Shown here piece by piece: positions 24,657 to 33,295 of a DNA stretch of 64,000 nucleotides (its first letter is position 1; each line of letters opens with the position of its first letter). The notes under the pieces were generated by a model that was given only the letters and a program-made list of their open reading frames with translations, was not told the DNA's origin and did not search any database. Both the position numbers and the translations under genes were made by a program. The DNA is taken from assembly GCA_036435485.1 (NCBI GenBank), contig CM071595.1:229014080-229078079 (forward strand). Direction: 5' to 3'. Source of the DNA: Saposhnikovia divaricata (lineage: Eukaryota > Streptophyta > Magnoliopsida > Apiales > Apiaceae).

Positions 24657-27600
24657 TTAATTTGCACAAATTAGAACCGCAGTCTCAATTTCGCGATTCA
24701 ACTTCTCTCCAAAATATGGTTTCAACCGCTGACCATTGACCTTGAACGACTGTTCCGGTAACTTGTCAAAAATCTCCACTGCCCCATGTTGAAAAACTGT
24801 TTTGACTGTGAATGGGCCTGACCAACGTGACTTCAACTTCCCAGGAAATAACCGAAGCCGAGAGTTATACAACAAAACCAATTGTCCGGGTACAAACGTC
24901 TTAAGAACCAACCGACGATCATGCCACCTTTTTACTTTCTCTTTGTAGAGTTTGTTGTTCTCATAAGCTTGCAAACGGAACTCGTCCATTTCATTTAACT
25001 GAACCATACGCCTCTCACCTGCTGCTGTAAGATCAAAATTCAGCTTCTTCAATGCCCAATATGCCTTGTGTTCTAACTCAGCTGGAAGATGGCAAGCTTT
25101 CCCATACACTAGTTGAAATGGTGACATTCCCAACGGCGTTTTATAGGCTGTCCGATAAGCCCACACTGCTTCATCCAGCTTCAATGCCCAATCCTTCCTA
25201 GAAGGACTAACTACCTTCTCAAGAATCCGTTTAATTTCGCGATTAGAGACCTCGGCTTGCCCATTGGTTTGAGGATGATAAGCTGTAGCAACTCGATGAT
25301 TGATGTTATAGCGTGCCATCAGAGATGTAAACTTCCGATTGCAAAAATGCGTACCCTCATCACTGATTATAACTCGTGGAGTGCCAAATCGAGTAAATAT
25401 GTTCTTGTGGAGAAAATTAAGCACCACCTTAGCATCATTCGTTGGAAGTGCTTTTACCTCCACCCACTTAGACACATAATCCACGGCCAGAAGAATATAT
25501 TGATTACCACATGACGGAATGAACGGTCCCATGAAGTCGATTCCCCACACGTCAAAGATCTCTACCTCCATCATGACATTCAGAGGCATCTCGTCCCTAC
25601 GAGAAATATTACCAACTCGCTGACATCGATCGCACCTCAACACAAACTGATGAGCATCCTTGAATAGAGTTGGCCAATAGAACCCTGCTTGAAGAATACG
25701 TGTGGCTGTCTTCTCACCCGCATAATGACCTCCATAAGCTGTAGCATGAAAATCACTAAGAATAGCCTCGGTCTCACTGTAAGGAACACAACGCCTAATA
25801 ATCTGATCAGCTCCTTGCTTGAACAAAAACGGATCATCCCAAATATATTGTTTGACATCGTGCAAAAATTTCTTCCTTTGAGCATGAGAGAGCTCAGGTG
25901 GAATGATGTTGCTTACTAGATAATTCACGAAGTCTGCAAACCATGGTTCATCATCTTGCACTTTGAATAATTGCTCATCAGGGAAGAACTCATTAATGAC
26001 CGTGTTGTCTTTAGGTGACTTGCCATGATCTTCCAATCTAGAGAGATGGTCAGCTACCTGATTCTCCGTCCCCTTTCTATCCTTGATTTCCACATCGAAT
26101 TCTTGTAACAGAAGAACCCAACGAATCAATCTTGGCTTAGAGTCCTTCTTCGTAAGGAGATAGCGAATGGCAGCATGATCCGTATAAACTGTCACCTTTG
26201 TACCAAGCAGATAAGAGCGAAACTTTTCAAACCCGTAGACAATAGCAAGTAGCTCCTTCTCAGTGGTCGTGTAGTTCAACTGAGCATCAGTTAGTGTTTT
26301 ACTTGCATAGTAAATAACGTGGAACACTTTTTCTTTCCTTTGGCCTAGAACGGCCCCAAGTGCATAATCGCTGGCGTCACACATCAAAGCAAATGGTTGA
26401 CTCCAATCAGGAGCTGTAATAACTGGAGCAGAAATTAGTTTCTTCTTCAAGATCTCGAACGCATGTGAACAAGCCTCATCAAACTTGAATGGCACATCTT
26501 TTTCCAAAAGATTGCATAACGGCTTAGAAATTTTTGAGAAATCCTTTATGAAGCGCCTGTAGAACCCCGCATGACCAAGAAAGCTGCGAATACCCTTGAC
26601 TGAGACAGGGGCAGGAAGGTTCTCAATAGTCTCCACCTTTGCTTTGTCAACTTCCAAACCTTTACACGACACCTTGTGTCCCAGAATGACACCTTCTTGT
26701 ACCATGAAATGGCACTTTTCCCAATTTAGAACAAGATTCGTCTCCACACAACGTTTTAGAACCAAACTCAAGTTTTCCAAGCACTCATCAAAAGAATCCC
26801 CAAAGACTGAGAAGTCGTCCATGAATACTTCCACATTAATTCCAATCATGTCAGAGAAGATGGCCATCATGCACCTTTGAAATGTAGCTGGTGCACCACA
26901 TAACCCGAAAGAAACACGTCTGAATGCGAATGTGCCAAATGGACAAGTGAATGTAGTCTTCTCCTGATCCTCGGGTGCTATGCAAATCTGATTGTAACCA
27001 GAATACCCATCAAGCAAGCAATAGTACTGATGTCCAGCCAATCTGTCGAGCATCTGATCAATGAATGGAAGTGGGAAATGATCTTTCCGAGTGGCCTTGT
27101 TCAATTTCCGATAATCCATGCAAATCCTCCAACCCGTAACTGTTCGCGTAGGAATGAGCTCATTCTTCTCATTAGTCACCACTGTCATGCCCCCCTTCTT
27201 AGGCACACACTGTACCGGACTCACCCAAGAGCTATCAGAAATCGGGTAGATAATGCCCGCGTCAAGCCATTTAAGAATTTCCTTTTTCACAACTTCTTTC
27301 ATGACAGGATTCAGTCTCCTTTGATTATCAACTGTAGGATTAGCTCCCTCTACCAAAGGAATTTTGTGCATGCAGTACGACGGACTGATACCCTTGATAT
27401 CTGCTATAGTCCACCCAATGGCTGATTTGGAATCCCTTAAGATTCGCAATAGTTTTTCCTCTTCTATTCCTGAAAGCTGAGAAGATATAATAACAGGTAA
27501 GGTAGAAGAATCACCAAGATAGGCATACCTTAAATGTTCAGGCAATGGCTTAAGTTCCAATGTAGGTGCTTCCTCGATGGATGGCTTAAGTCTAACATGA

Positions 27601-29429
27601 GACTTTTTCAATTCTGACAACCCCAATGATTCAAATGAACTTTGAAACTTCTTCCATGGTGATGCATTAAGATATTGCAATTGTTCTTCATCCTCTTCGG
27701 TCTCAACCTCCAAGTCATTAGAAAGAACTCTTTCCAACACATCAGCTTTTATCAAGTGTTGAGTTGCGGGGTTAACCACCTTGTCGACCATATCAATTTT
27801 GAAACACTCTTCATCGTCAGTTGGAAGCTTCATTGCATTGAAAACATTAAAAGTGACATCTTGATCGTGCACCCTCATAATGAGTTCCCCCTTTTGGACA
27901 TCGATAAGAGTTCGGCCTGTCGCCAAGAATGGTCGTCCCAAGATGATAGGGATCTTCTTGTCTTCCTCGAAGTCAAGAATAACAAAGTCGGCTGGAAAGA
28001 TAAGCTTGTCGACCTTCACCAAAACATCCTCAACTATCCCTCGCGGATAAGTAACAGAACGGTCAGCAAGTTGTAGAGTCATGGTAGTGGGCTTTGGCTC
28101 TGGAAGACCAAGTTGCATGAAAACTGATAAGGGCATGAGATTAATACTTGCACCCAAATCACACAAACATTTGCTGAATGAGAGGTCTCCAATAGTGCAT
28201 GGGATGGTGAAACTTCCAGGATCCTTCAACTTAGGAGGCAACTTTTGTTGCAAGATGGCACTACATTCCTCCGTCAAGGCAACGGTCTCTAACTCCTCAA
28301 GTTTCAATTTCTTCGAGAGAATACCCTTCATGAACTTCGCATAGCTCGGCATTTGCTCAAGAGCCTCCGCAAATGGTATGTTAATCTGCAGCTTCTTGAA
28401 TACATCCAAGAACTTAGCGAATTGCTTGTCTAACCTTTGCCTTTGAATTCGTTTTGGGAATGGAGGAGGTGGAAACACCTTATCTTCTACTTCTTTTTGG
28501 GAATTAACACTCTTGTGAATGATAGGAGTTGAAGGAGTAGCATTAGGAAGCAAATCAGAACCAGATTCGACCTCAACTGAAAATTCAAGTTTTTCCTCCA
28601 GAGAGCCCGGCGACGCGTCGCCGTTTTTGTACTGTGAGGCGGCGCCGCGGCGCCGTAGGGCCTGCTCAGGAATTTCATTTTTTTCCTCGGTTGCTTTTTC
28701 TTCGTTCTGACCTTGTAGACTTCTTCCTGATCGTAATGTTATTGCCTGAACCTGTTCCTTTTGATCTTTCTTGCCTGGATTCACCTCTGTGTCACTCGGG
28801 AGCGTTCCTGGTTGACGGTTCAACAAAGCATTGGCTAGCTGGCCAATTTGATTCTCTAAAGTTTTCAATGACACTGCCTGACTCTTATACATCATTCGAA
28901 GCTCTTCCAATTCCGACTTCTCAGACTGATTCAATGAAGTTCCTTGAGATGGTTGAAACCCCGGTGGATTGAATGGTTGCCTTGGAGCATAAGGTGGTGG
29001 TTGATAGTTCTGATTACTTGGCCTTACATTGAACTGCTGATTTTGTGGTTGCTGAGCACCTCCCTGATTGTTGCTCCAACTGAAGTTAGGATGATTCCGA
29101 TTGTTGGGATGATAAAAATTTGGCACTGGTTGCTGAGATCTTTGAAAATTACCAACAAATTGTGCGGATTCAGCTGAGATAGCACACATATTTGTGTCAT
29201 GTGCCCCTGCACACAATTCACACACCATAGCAACCTGGTTAGTACCAAGATTAGAAAGGGAATCTACCTTCATTGTCAACGCTTTGAGTTGGGCAGCAAT
29301 AGCAGTAGCTGCATCCAAGTCAAGAACTCCAGCCACTTTCGCAGGTGGCAAGCGTTGAGTAGGATTCTGAAACTCATTGGCCGCCATCATTTCAATCAGA
29401 TTATAAGCATCCTCATAGCTTTTTGCCAT
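24657..29429 (-). CDS. Pol polyprotein of the Athila-like element (with Gag C-terminus)
   Basis: A 1590-codon frame. Near residues 70-82 it carries a Gag zinc knuckle of CX2CX3HX4C form (CELCAGAHDTNMC). A Pro/Gln-rich linker follows, then an aspartic protease with DLGAS near residue 423. The reverse transcriptase has YMDYRKLN-type and FMDDFSVFG motifs, the latter near 870. RNase H (CDASDYALGAVLG near 1015) and integrase follow. Integrase has an HHCC zinc finger (YGGHYAGEK...CDRCQR) and a catalytic core with WGIDFMGPF, SDEGTHF and YHPQTNGQAEV near 1386. The enzymes copy the element RNA and insert the DNA. The frame opens inside gag and differs from it by one base, so the listed ATG is only the first in frame. 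No internal stop is present. Confidence 0.95.
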   Translation of the reverse strand: MAKSYEDAYNLIEMMAANEFQNPTQRLPPAKVAGVLDLDAATAIAAQLKALTMKVDSLSNLGTNQVAMVCELCAGAHDTNMCAISAESAQFVGNFQRSQQPVPNFYHPNNRNHPNFSWSNNQGGAQQPQNQQFNVRPSNQNYQPPPYAPRQPFNPPGFQPSQGTSLNQSEKSELEELRMMYKSQAVSLKTLENQIGQLANALLNRQPGTLPSDTEVNPGKKDQKEQVQAITLRSGRSLQGQNEEKATEEKNEIPEQALRRRGAASQYKNGDASPGSLEEKLEFSVEVESGSDLLPNATPSTPIIHKSVNSQKEVEDKVFPPPPFPKRIQRQRLDKQFAKFLDVFKKLQINIPFAEALEQMPSYAKFMKGILSKKLKLEELETVALTEECSAILQQKLPPKLKDPGSFTIPCTIGDLSFSKCLCDLGASINLMPLSVFMQLGLPEPKPTTMTLQLADRSVTYPRGIVEDVLVKVDKLIFPADFVILDFEEDKKIPIILGRPFLATGRTLIDVQKGELIMRVHDQDVTFNVFNAMKLPTDDEECFKIDMVDKVVNPATQHLIKADVLERVLSNDLEVETEEDEEQLQYLNASPWKKFQSSFESLGLSELKKSHVRLKPSIEEAPTLELKPLPEHLRYAYLGDSSTLPVIISSQLSGIEEEKLLRILRDSKSAIGWTIADIKGISPSYCMHKIPLVEGANPTVDNQRRLNPVMKEVVKKEILKWLDAGIIYPISDSSWVSPVQCVPKKGGMTVVTNEKNELIPTRTVTGWRICMDYRKLNKATRKDHFPLPFIDQMLDRLAGHQYYCLLDGYSGYNQICIAPEDQEKTTFTCPFGTFAFRRVSFGLCGAPATFQRCMMAIFSDMIGINVEVFMDDFSVFGDSFDECLENLSLVLKRCVETNLVLNWEKCHFMVQEGVILGHKVSCKGLEVDKAKVETIENLPAPVSVKGIRSFLGHAGFYRRFIKDFSKISKPLCNLLEKDVPFKFDEACSHAFEILKKKLISAPVITAPDWSQPFALMCDASDYALGAVLGQRKEKVFHVIYYASKTLTDAQLNYTTTEKELLAIVYGFEKFRSYLLGTKVTVYTDHAAIRYLLTKKDSKPRLIRWVLLLQEFDVEIKDRKGTENQVADHLSRLEDHGKSPKDNTVINEFFPDEQLFKVQDDEPWFADFVNYLVSNIIPPELSHAQRKKFLHDVKQYIWDDPFLFKQGADQIIRRCVPYSETEAILSDFHATAYGGHYAGEKTATRILQAGFYWPTLFKDAHQFVLRCDRCQRVGNISRRDEMPLNVMMEVEIFDVWGIDFMGPFIPSCGNQYILLAVDYVSKWVEVKALPTNDAKVVLNFLHKNIFTRFGTPRVIISDEGTHFCNRKFTSLMARYNINHRVATAYHPQTNGQAEVSNREIKRILEKVVSPSRKDWALKLDEAVWAYRTAYKTPLGMSPFQLVYGKACHLPAELEHKAYWALKKLNFDLTAAGERRMVQLNEMDEFRLQAYENNKLYKEKVKRWHDRRLVLKTFVPGQLVLLYNSRLRLFPGKLKSRWSGPFTVKTVFQHGAVEIFDKLPEQSFKVNGQRLKPYFGEKLNREIETAVLICAN
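28608..28654 (-). repeat. GC-rich 15-bp unit pair inside the gag-pol frame
   Basis: cggcgacgcgtcgcc (28608-28622) and cggcgccgcggcgcc (28640-28654) are again 32 bp apart. They are translated as part of the linker before protease (RRRGAAS...NGDASPGS), without breaking the frame. Confidence 0.85.
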
Positions 29430-30013
29430 AGCGCACCTCCAGAAGCTGCATCTAACATAGGCCGGGACTGAGCTCCCAACCCGTTATAGAAATTGCTGAT
29501 TATCATCCAATCCGGCATTCCATGATGAGGACAACGTGCCAATATCTCCTTGTACCTCTCCCAAGCTTCTCCCAAAGATTCCTGGGAATGCTGAGCAAAC
29601 TGAGAAATGGCATTCCTGTAAGCTGCTGTCTTCGCCATGGAGAAATACTTGGTCAAGAACTTTTGAGCACAGTCTGCCCATGTTGTAATAGAGCCTGATG
29701 GCATAGAATGTAACCAACTCTTGGCTTTATCCTTAAGAGAGGAGGGAAATAGCCTCAATCTGATTGCGTCATCTATAACTCCGTTGAATTTGAAGGTGTC
29801 ACAGATCTCAAGGAAGTCCCTAATATGAGCATTGGGATCTTCAGCAGGACTACCCCCAAACTGGACTGTGTTCTGAATCATCTGAATGATGTTTGGCCTT
29901 AGCTCGAAATTGTTAGACCCTATAGCTGGGCGAACAATACTAGTATGAATGTCCTCCACTTTCGGCTGAGAGAATTCACTCAAAGCCTTCGCTGCTTGAT
30001 CTTGATTTGCCAT
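29396..30013 (-). CDS. Gag of the Athila-like element, frameshifted from pol
   Basis: A 205-codon frame from ATG at 30013. It holds a retrotransposon Gag domain: DPNAHIRDFLEICDTFK, a RLRLFPSSLKDKAKSWL stretch and a LGEAWERYKEILARCPHHG segment near the end, as in Ty3 capsid proteins. Related elements continue from DAASGGAL straight into the K-x-Y-E-x-A-Y segment that here opens the pol frame. In this copy one base appears to be missing at about 29429-29431, so translation runs into WQKAMRMLII and stops. A programmed -1 shift is possible, but no good slippery heptamer is in register. The start lies about 230 bases after the primer site. Confidence 0.85.
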   Translation of the reverse strand: MANQDQAAKALSEFSQPKVEDIHTSIVRPAIGSNNFELRPNIIQMIQNTVQFGGSPAEDPNAHIRDFLEICDTFKFNGVIDDAIRLRLFPSSLKDKAKSWLHSMPSGSITTWADCAQKFLTKYFSMAKTAAYRNAISQFAQHSQESLGEAWERYKEILARCPHHGMPDWMIISNFYNGLGAQSRPMLDAASGGALWQKAMRMLII

Positions 30014-30218
30014 AACTTCCTTTGCTTCAAGATTGTTTTCTAACCCGAAATCAAGTCTTCTCCTAGCTAGTTCGTCTCTACGTGCCCGAGCTCATGTACG
30101 CATAAACTCTCTACACGTACCTGAAATTCACCAACAAGAAATTTTATGAAAACGTCCTAGTCACCGAAATTCAATGACCACTGATGGCAAATATTGAAAC
30201 TAAACAAAAAAAACCGCG

Positions 30219-30236
30219 TCCCCGGCAGCGGCGCCA
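30219..30236 (-). other. Primer-binding site (tRNA-Asp type)
   Basis: On the minus strand tggcgccgctgccgggga matches the complement of plant tRNA-Asp 3' end at all but one of 18 positions, from my memory of that tRNA. It starts six bases inside the 5' LTR boundary. Confidence 0.9.
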
Positions 30237-31235
30237 AAAACTTGTTACGACCAACTCAACACGCAAGTGCACGTGATCTCAAGTAATACAGATAGCAAAT
30301 AAGGTTCGTTCCTACAGGGACTCGTTGTATTGTCTAGCTAATTCACTCACCAATGTATGATTATTTTCCGATGCTAAAACAAATAATAAAGTGGATTGTT
30401 GTTATCACTAAAATTTATCTAAGAATTATAACTAATTATCAACTGCTTGAACTGAGATTTAGGTCGAATTACTTATGCAAATAAAACATGGGAATTTAGT
30501 TTCTTTAAACAATCCATCTATAGTCTCCAAATCCCTAGCCTTATTCATGTGATTTATTAACACCTGATCGAACACACAAAACTGATATAAGCCAACTTCC
30601 GTTACACAAATACCATCCTAAACAATATCCACAATAAAGATAGAAATCATTTAGTCTTCCGATTATGCCGAGTCTTCATATGTCTATAAAGAATAAAACA
30701 TAATGGTTGAGGTGCAAGCATTCAATTGATCACATAGTCGTCATAAAACGATTAGAGTTACGACACTAATTACGAATGATATTATCACGCATAAACCTAC
30801 GCTAACATGGCAAGTTCTAAACTCTTATTTCCACTTTCGCTTCAACAAGAATTAACACACAATTACAGGAGTTAGCTACTCTCCTATAACGAATTAAAAT
30901 CAACCATGATAGGATATCACATCAATCACACTATAGGCATCGAGAAGATTCAACACATAAAATTCATGAATAAATCCACTAAACCCCCATGACAACGAAT
31001 TAGTTCATGATCGAATTAATCATCATCATGGGTTCCAATGAAAACATGATAGAAAGAAATGAATAATGACTGAGATAAATATCAAAGGTTTTAAAGAATA
31101 CACCAAGGTTAAGCATCCACAACTAGGAAGAATACAAGAATAAATTGGGAACTATCTTCTTCCTTCCTTCTTTGTGCTAAAAAAAACTACGTACATAAAA
31201 CAAGCTGTCCTCTTTTTCTAGGGTTTTCTTTACTT

Positions 31236-31247
31236 CCTTTATATAGG
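31236..31247 (-). promoter_or_regulatory. Probable TATA box of the 5' LTR
   Basis: The minus strand reads cctatataaagg, a good plant TATA box, in the U3 part of the 5' LTR. The transcription start is inferred to lie about 30 bases further on, at lower coordinates. Confidence 0.65.
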
Positions 31248-31329
31248 CCTCCAGGTGCTAGTACATAGAAGAAATGTTTTTTTTTTATTTAATTCACCCA
31301 AAACAAATCAGGAACCGGGTCAGACGAGA

Positions 31330-31436
31330 CGGCGACTCGGCGCCGGCTTCAAGCACAAAATCAGCGATGCGGCGCCAGGACCTCCACCACGGCGATGCGG
31401 CGCCATCCTCCAGTACAATTGCGGCGACGCGGCGCC
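31330..31436 (-). repeat. Four GC-rich 15-bp units in the 5' LTR U3
   Basis: Same units as in the 3' LTR, at 31330-31344, 31362-31376, 31390-31404 and 31422-31436. On the coding strand they lie upstream of the TATA box. Confidence 0.9.
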
Positions 31437-31933
31437 GAGCCTACTGACCAGCAACTTCAATTTTTTTCTTTTCTTTAATATAACTCCGTTTTGCACTTCG
31501 ATTGCTACGCTTCGTTCCTCTACACCTATGATTGATATCCCTGCACAATACCCTTAAAAGAGATCAAAAACACCACAACTCAAGTACAATCCATCGTTTT
31601 AAGCTAAATGGAAACGTTCTAAGTAGATAAAATACCCACTTATCACTGTCCAAGTCCTTGGCAGTTTCGACCTCTCACATTAGCATGCCCATAAGTCGAG
31701 CTTCAAGCATCCCCTGGTGATGAGCTAGGACTCAAAAGAAAGCCCTTGAAGAGTAGAAGGTGTGGCTTTGTTAAGACTACCCAAGTCTATTATAAGGTGT
31801 ACAAAGCTTTGTTAGTGTTGTGAGAGTATCAAGGAAGATTGTCGGACACCGTCACGAGCCGTATTGCATCCAGAGTACGAGCCGTACTGCATCCAGAGTA
31901 CTAGGCAAGTTTACTTATGCATACTCTATCATT

Positions 31934-31935
<2 letters not shown>

Positions 31936-31967
<32 letters not shown>
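31936..31967. repeat. AT microsatellite in copy C
   Basis: An uninterrupted run of AT dinucleotides. Confidence 0.9.
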
Positions 31968-31972
<5 letters not shown>

Positions 31973-32482
31973 TGCAGGAAATATATTGATTAAGTTTTCG
32001 ATCCTTAATTGCAAGTATACTAACTCTTACTCTATCGTTCGGAGTAGAGATATTTTGTAATGAAAGTTGTTCGTAATAGTAGTTAAATGCTAGTAAATAT
32101 AATGAGGAGATAATGGAAGTATGGTTAGAAGTAACCTATGTTCCAAGTAGATGATGTAACATAAGGAGTAGGCGATGAGCACGAAGTGCTGAGGAGAATT
32201 GAATTTTTGAAAACTCGGACAAAGCTTTTTAAAAGAATTTCACAATAATTAACCTAAAGGCAACATCGCAAATAAACCTTATTCGTCTAATTAAATTTAT
32301 TTAATTAGATGAATATCATTTTCAAAACGTTTTCTTAAAACGCTTTGTTTAGGAGAAATAACAAAGATGATTTAATGAAATTATTCTATCTAGTTGAGTA
32401 CTTATCGGAGATGTTTTCTTCTTGCAATTAATGCATATACCTTGCTGTTGATTGTTGTCATCCAGATAATATAGATGATAGT

Positions 32483-32638
32483 AGTATATCTTAGGGTGAA
32501 GAGGCGTACTCATCCTCTACCAGTATATCTTAGGGTGAGGAGGCGTACTCATCCTCTACCAGTATATCTTAGGGTGAGGAGGTGTACTCATCCTCTACCA
32601 GTAGCACTTAGGGTGATGAGGCGTACTCATCCTCTACC
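32483..32638. repeat. 39-bp minisatellite in family R copy C
   Basis: Four units start at 32483, 32522, 32561 and 32600, of the form agtatatcttagggtgagga followed by ggcgtactcatcctctacc. The last unit runs into ctaccggtag, the same block that follows the 28-bp repeat of copy B. Confidence 0.95.
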
Positions 32639-32811
32639 GGTAGCAAATAGCAGATGTAATAGGACTGATCGTCCTTTACGGATAGATGACAAGGGAAATC
32701 TCCGGAATAGGGTCCATCAGTAGTAATGGAAGTATATAATCGCCCAATGTATATGGATAATATTCAGTATGATGGAGAACTCAAGGGTTCATTTCTTAAG
32801 AAGTATTGATG

Positions 32812-32874
<63 letters not shown>
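32812..32874. repeat. Interrupted AT microsatellite at the broken end of copy C
   Basis: About 60 bases of AT repeats with two interruptions. Homology with copy B stops here. Confidence 0.9.
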
Positions 32875-33295
32875 GTGGAGAACATATGAGTGCATCATCC
32901 AAATATTATTCCATTTGAATAATAATTATTAAAGCATCACTAAATTAAAGATAATTTTATGAGGTTCGCGTGAATTGTAAAAATCATCCAAATCTGATTT
33001 CTAGATCTCAAGATAGAGTCCACATAGTAAATATGAATGTTTTTTAATACTAATAAAAAAATAAATAAATTTAATTCTAATACAACATTTTTTAATTATT
33101 TTCTTTTTAGATTATATTTTTTTAAAATTCACTTTTAATACATCTTTTTTAATTATATCCTTTTTAGAATATAATTTTATTTTTAATGTGATCTAATCTT
33201 GATCGTCTATTTTTAATCCAACGGATCATATGATTTTGGTAGTACAGTGACCACACCAAAAATTTGGATAAGATCCATTTTATGCTTATTATATA
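32875..33295. other. Unassigned spacer
   Basis: AT-rich, with a ccaacggatcatatgat block of the kind found in MITEs, but no terminal repeats could be paired. No coding frame. Confidence 0.35.

Larger units (their letters stand above)
19871..31645 (-). mobile_element. Athila-like Ty3/gypsy LTR retrotransposon, nearly complete
   Basis: An 11,775-bp element on the minus strand, flanked by the 5-bp duplication ctgtc (19866-19870 and 31646-31650). It has TG...CA LTRs of 1409 and 1403 bp, a tRNA-Asp-type primer site, gag, pol in the order protease, reverse transcriptase, RNase H, integrase, an extra ORF after pol, and a polypurine tract. Primer type, size and an extra ORF after integrase fit the Athila lineage. 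By eye the LTRs differ by two substitutions and two indels (5 bp and 1 bp), so insertion is recent. Gag and pol are separated by a one-base frame difference near 29430. A Stowaway MITE lies between pol and the extra ORF. Confidence 0.95.
30243..31645 (-). repeat. 5' LTR of the Athila-like element
   Basis: A 1403-bp copy of 19871-21279, lacking a 5-bp insertion in the T/A-rich stretch and one further base. As the 5' LTR it should hold the active promoter. Confidence 0.95.
18927..32811. mobile_element. Family R LTR copy C, split by the Athila-like element and 3'-truncated
   Basis: Begins tgtaataatccaaattttt, the same end as copy B. It follows copy B through shared blocks: gatgaatagt, cctatgtacg, acgatcggaattcagaaa, tcaaaagaaagcccttgaag and caccgtcacgagcc. 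The Athila-like element (19871-31645) interrupts it between the gatcggaattcag part and the caagtcc...aaagaaagcc part. Homology to copy B ends near 32811 at an AT microsatellite, so about 0.5 kb of the far end is missing. The five bases before it are ttaat, but no matching duplication can be sought because the end is lost. Confidence 0.75.

Noticed and set aside
24657..29429. Plus-strand frames across the pol gene
   Set aside because: Shadows of the 1590-codon minus frame. None has a domain.
29424..29436. Clear programmed frameshift signal at gag-pol
   Set aside because: The A run is not a slippery heptamer in the gag register. A deletion is simpler, so it is listed only as a question.
32483..32638. 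CRISPR-like array
   Set aside because: Units are contiguous with no unique spacers, and this is plant nuclear DNA.
32475..32723. Repeat protein-like frame (LRVRRRTHPLPV units)
   Set aside because: It is a translation of the 39-bp minisatellite in copy C. The unit length is a multiple of three by chance.
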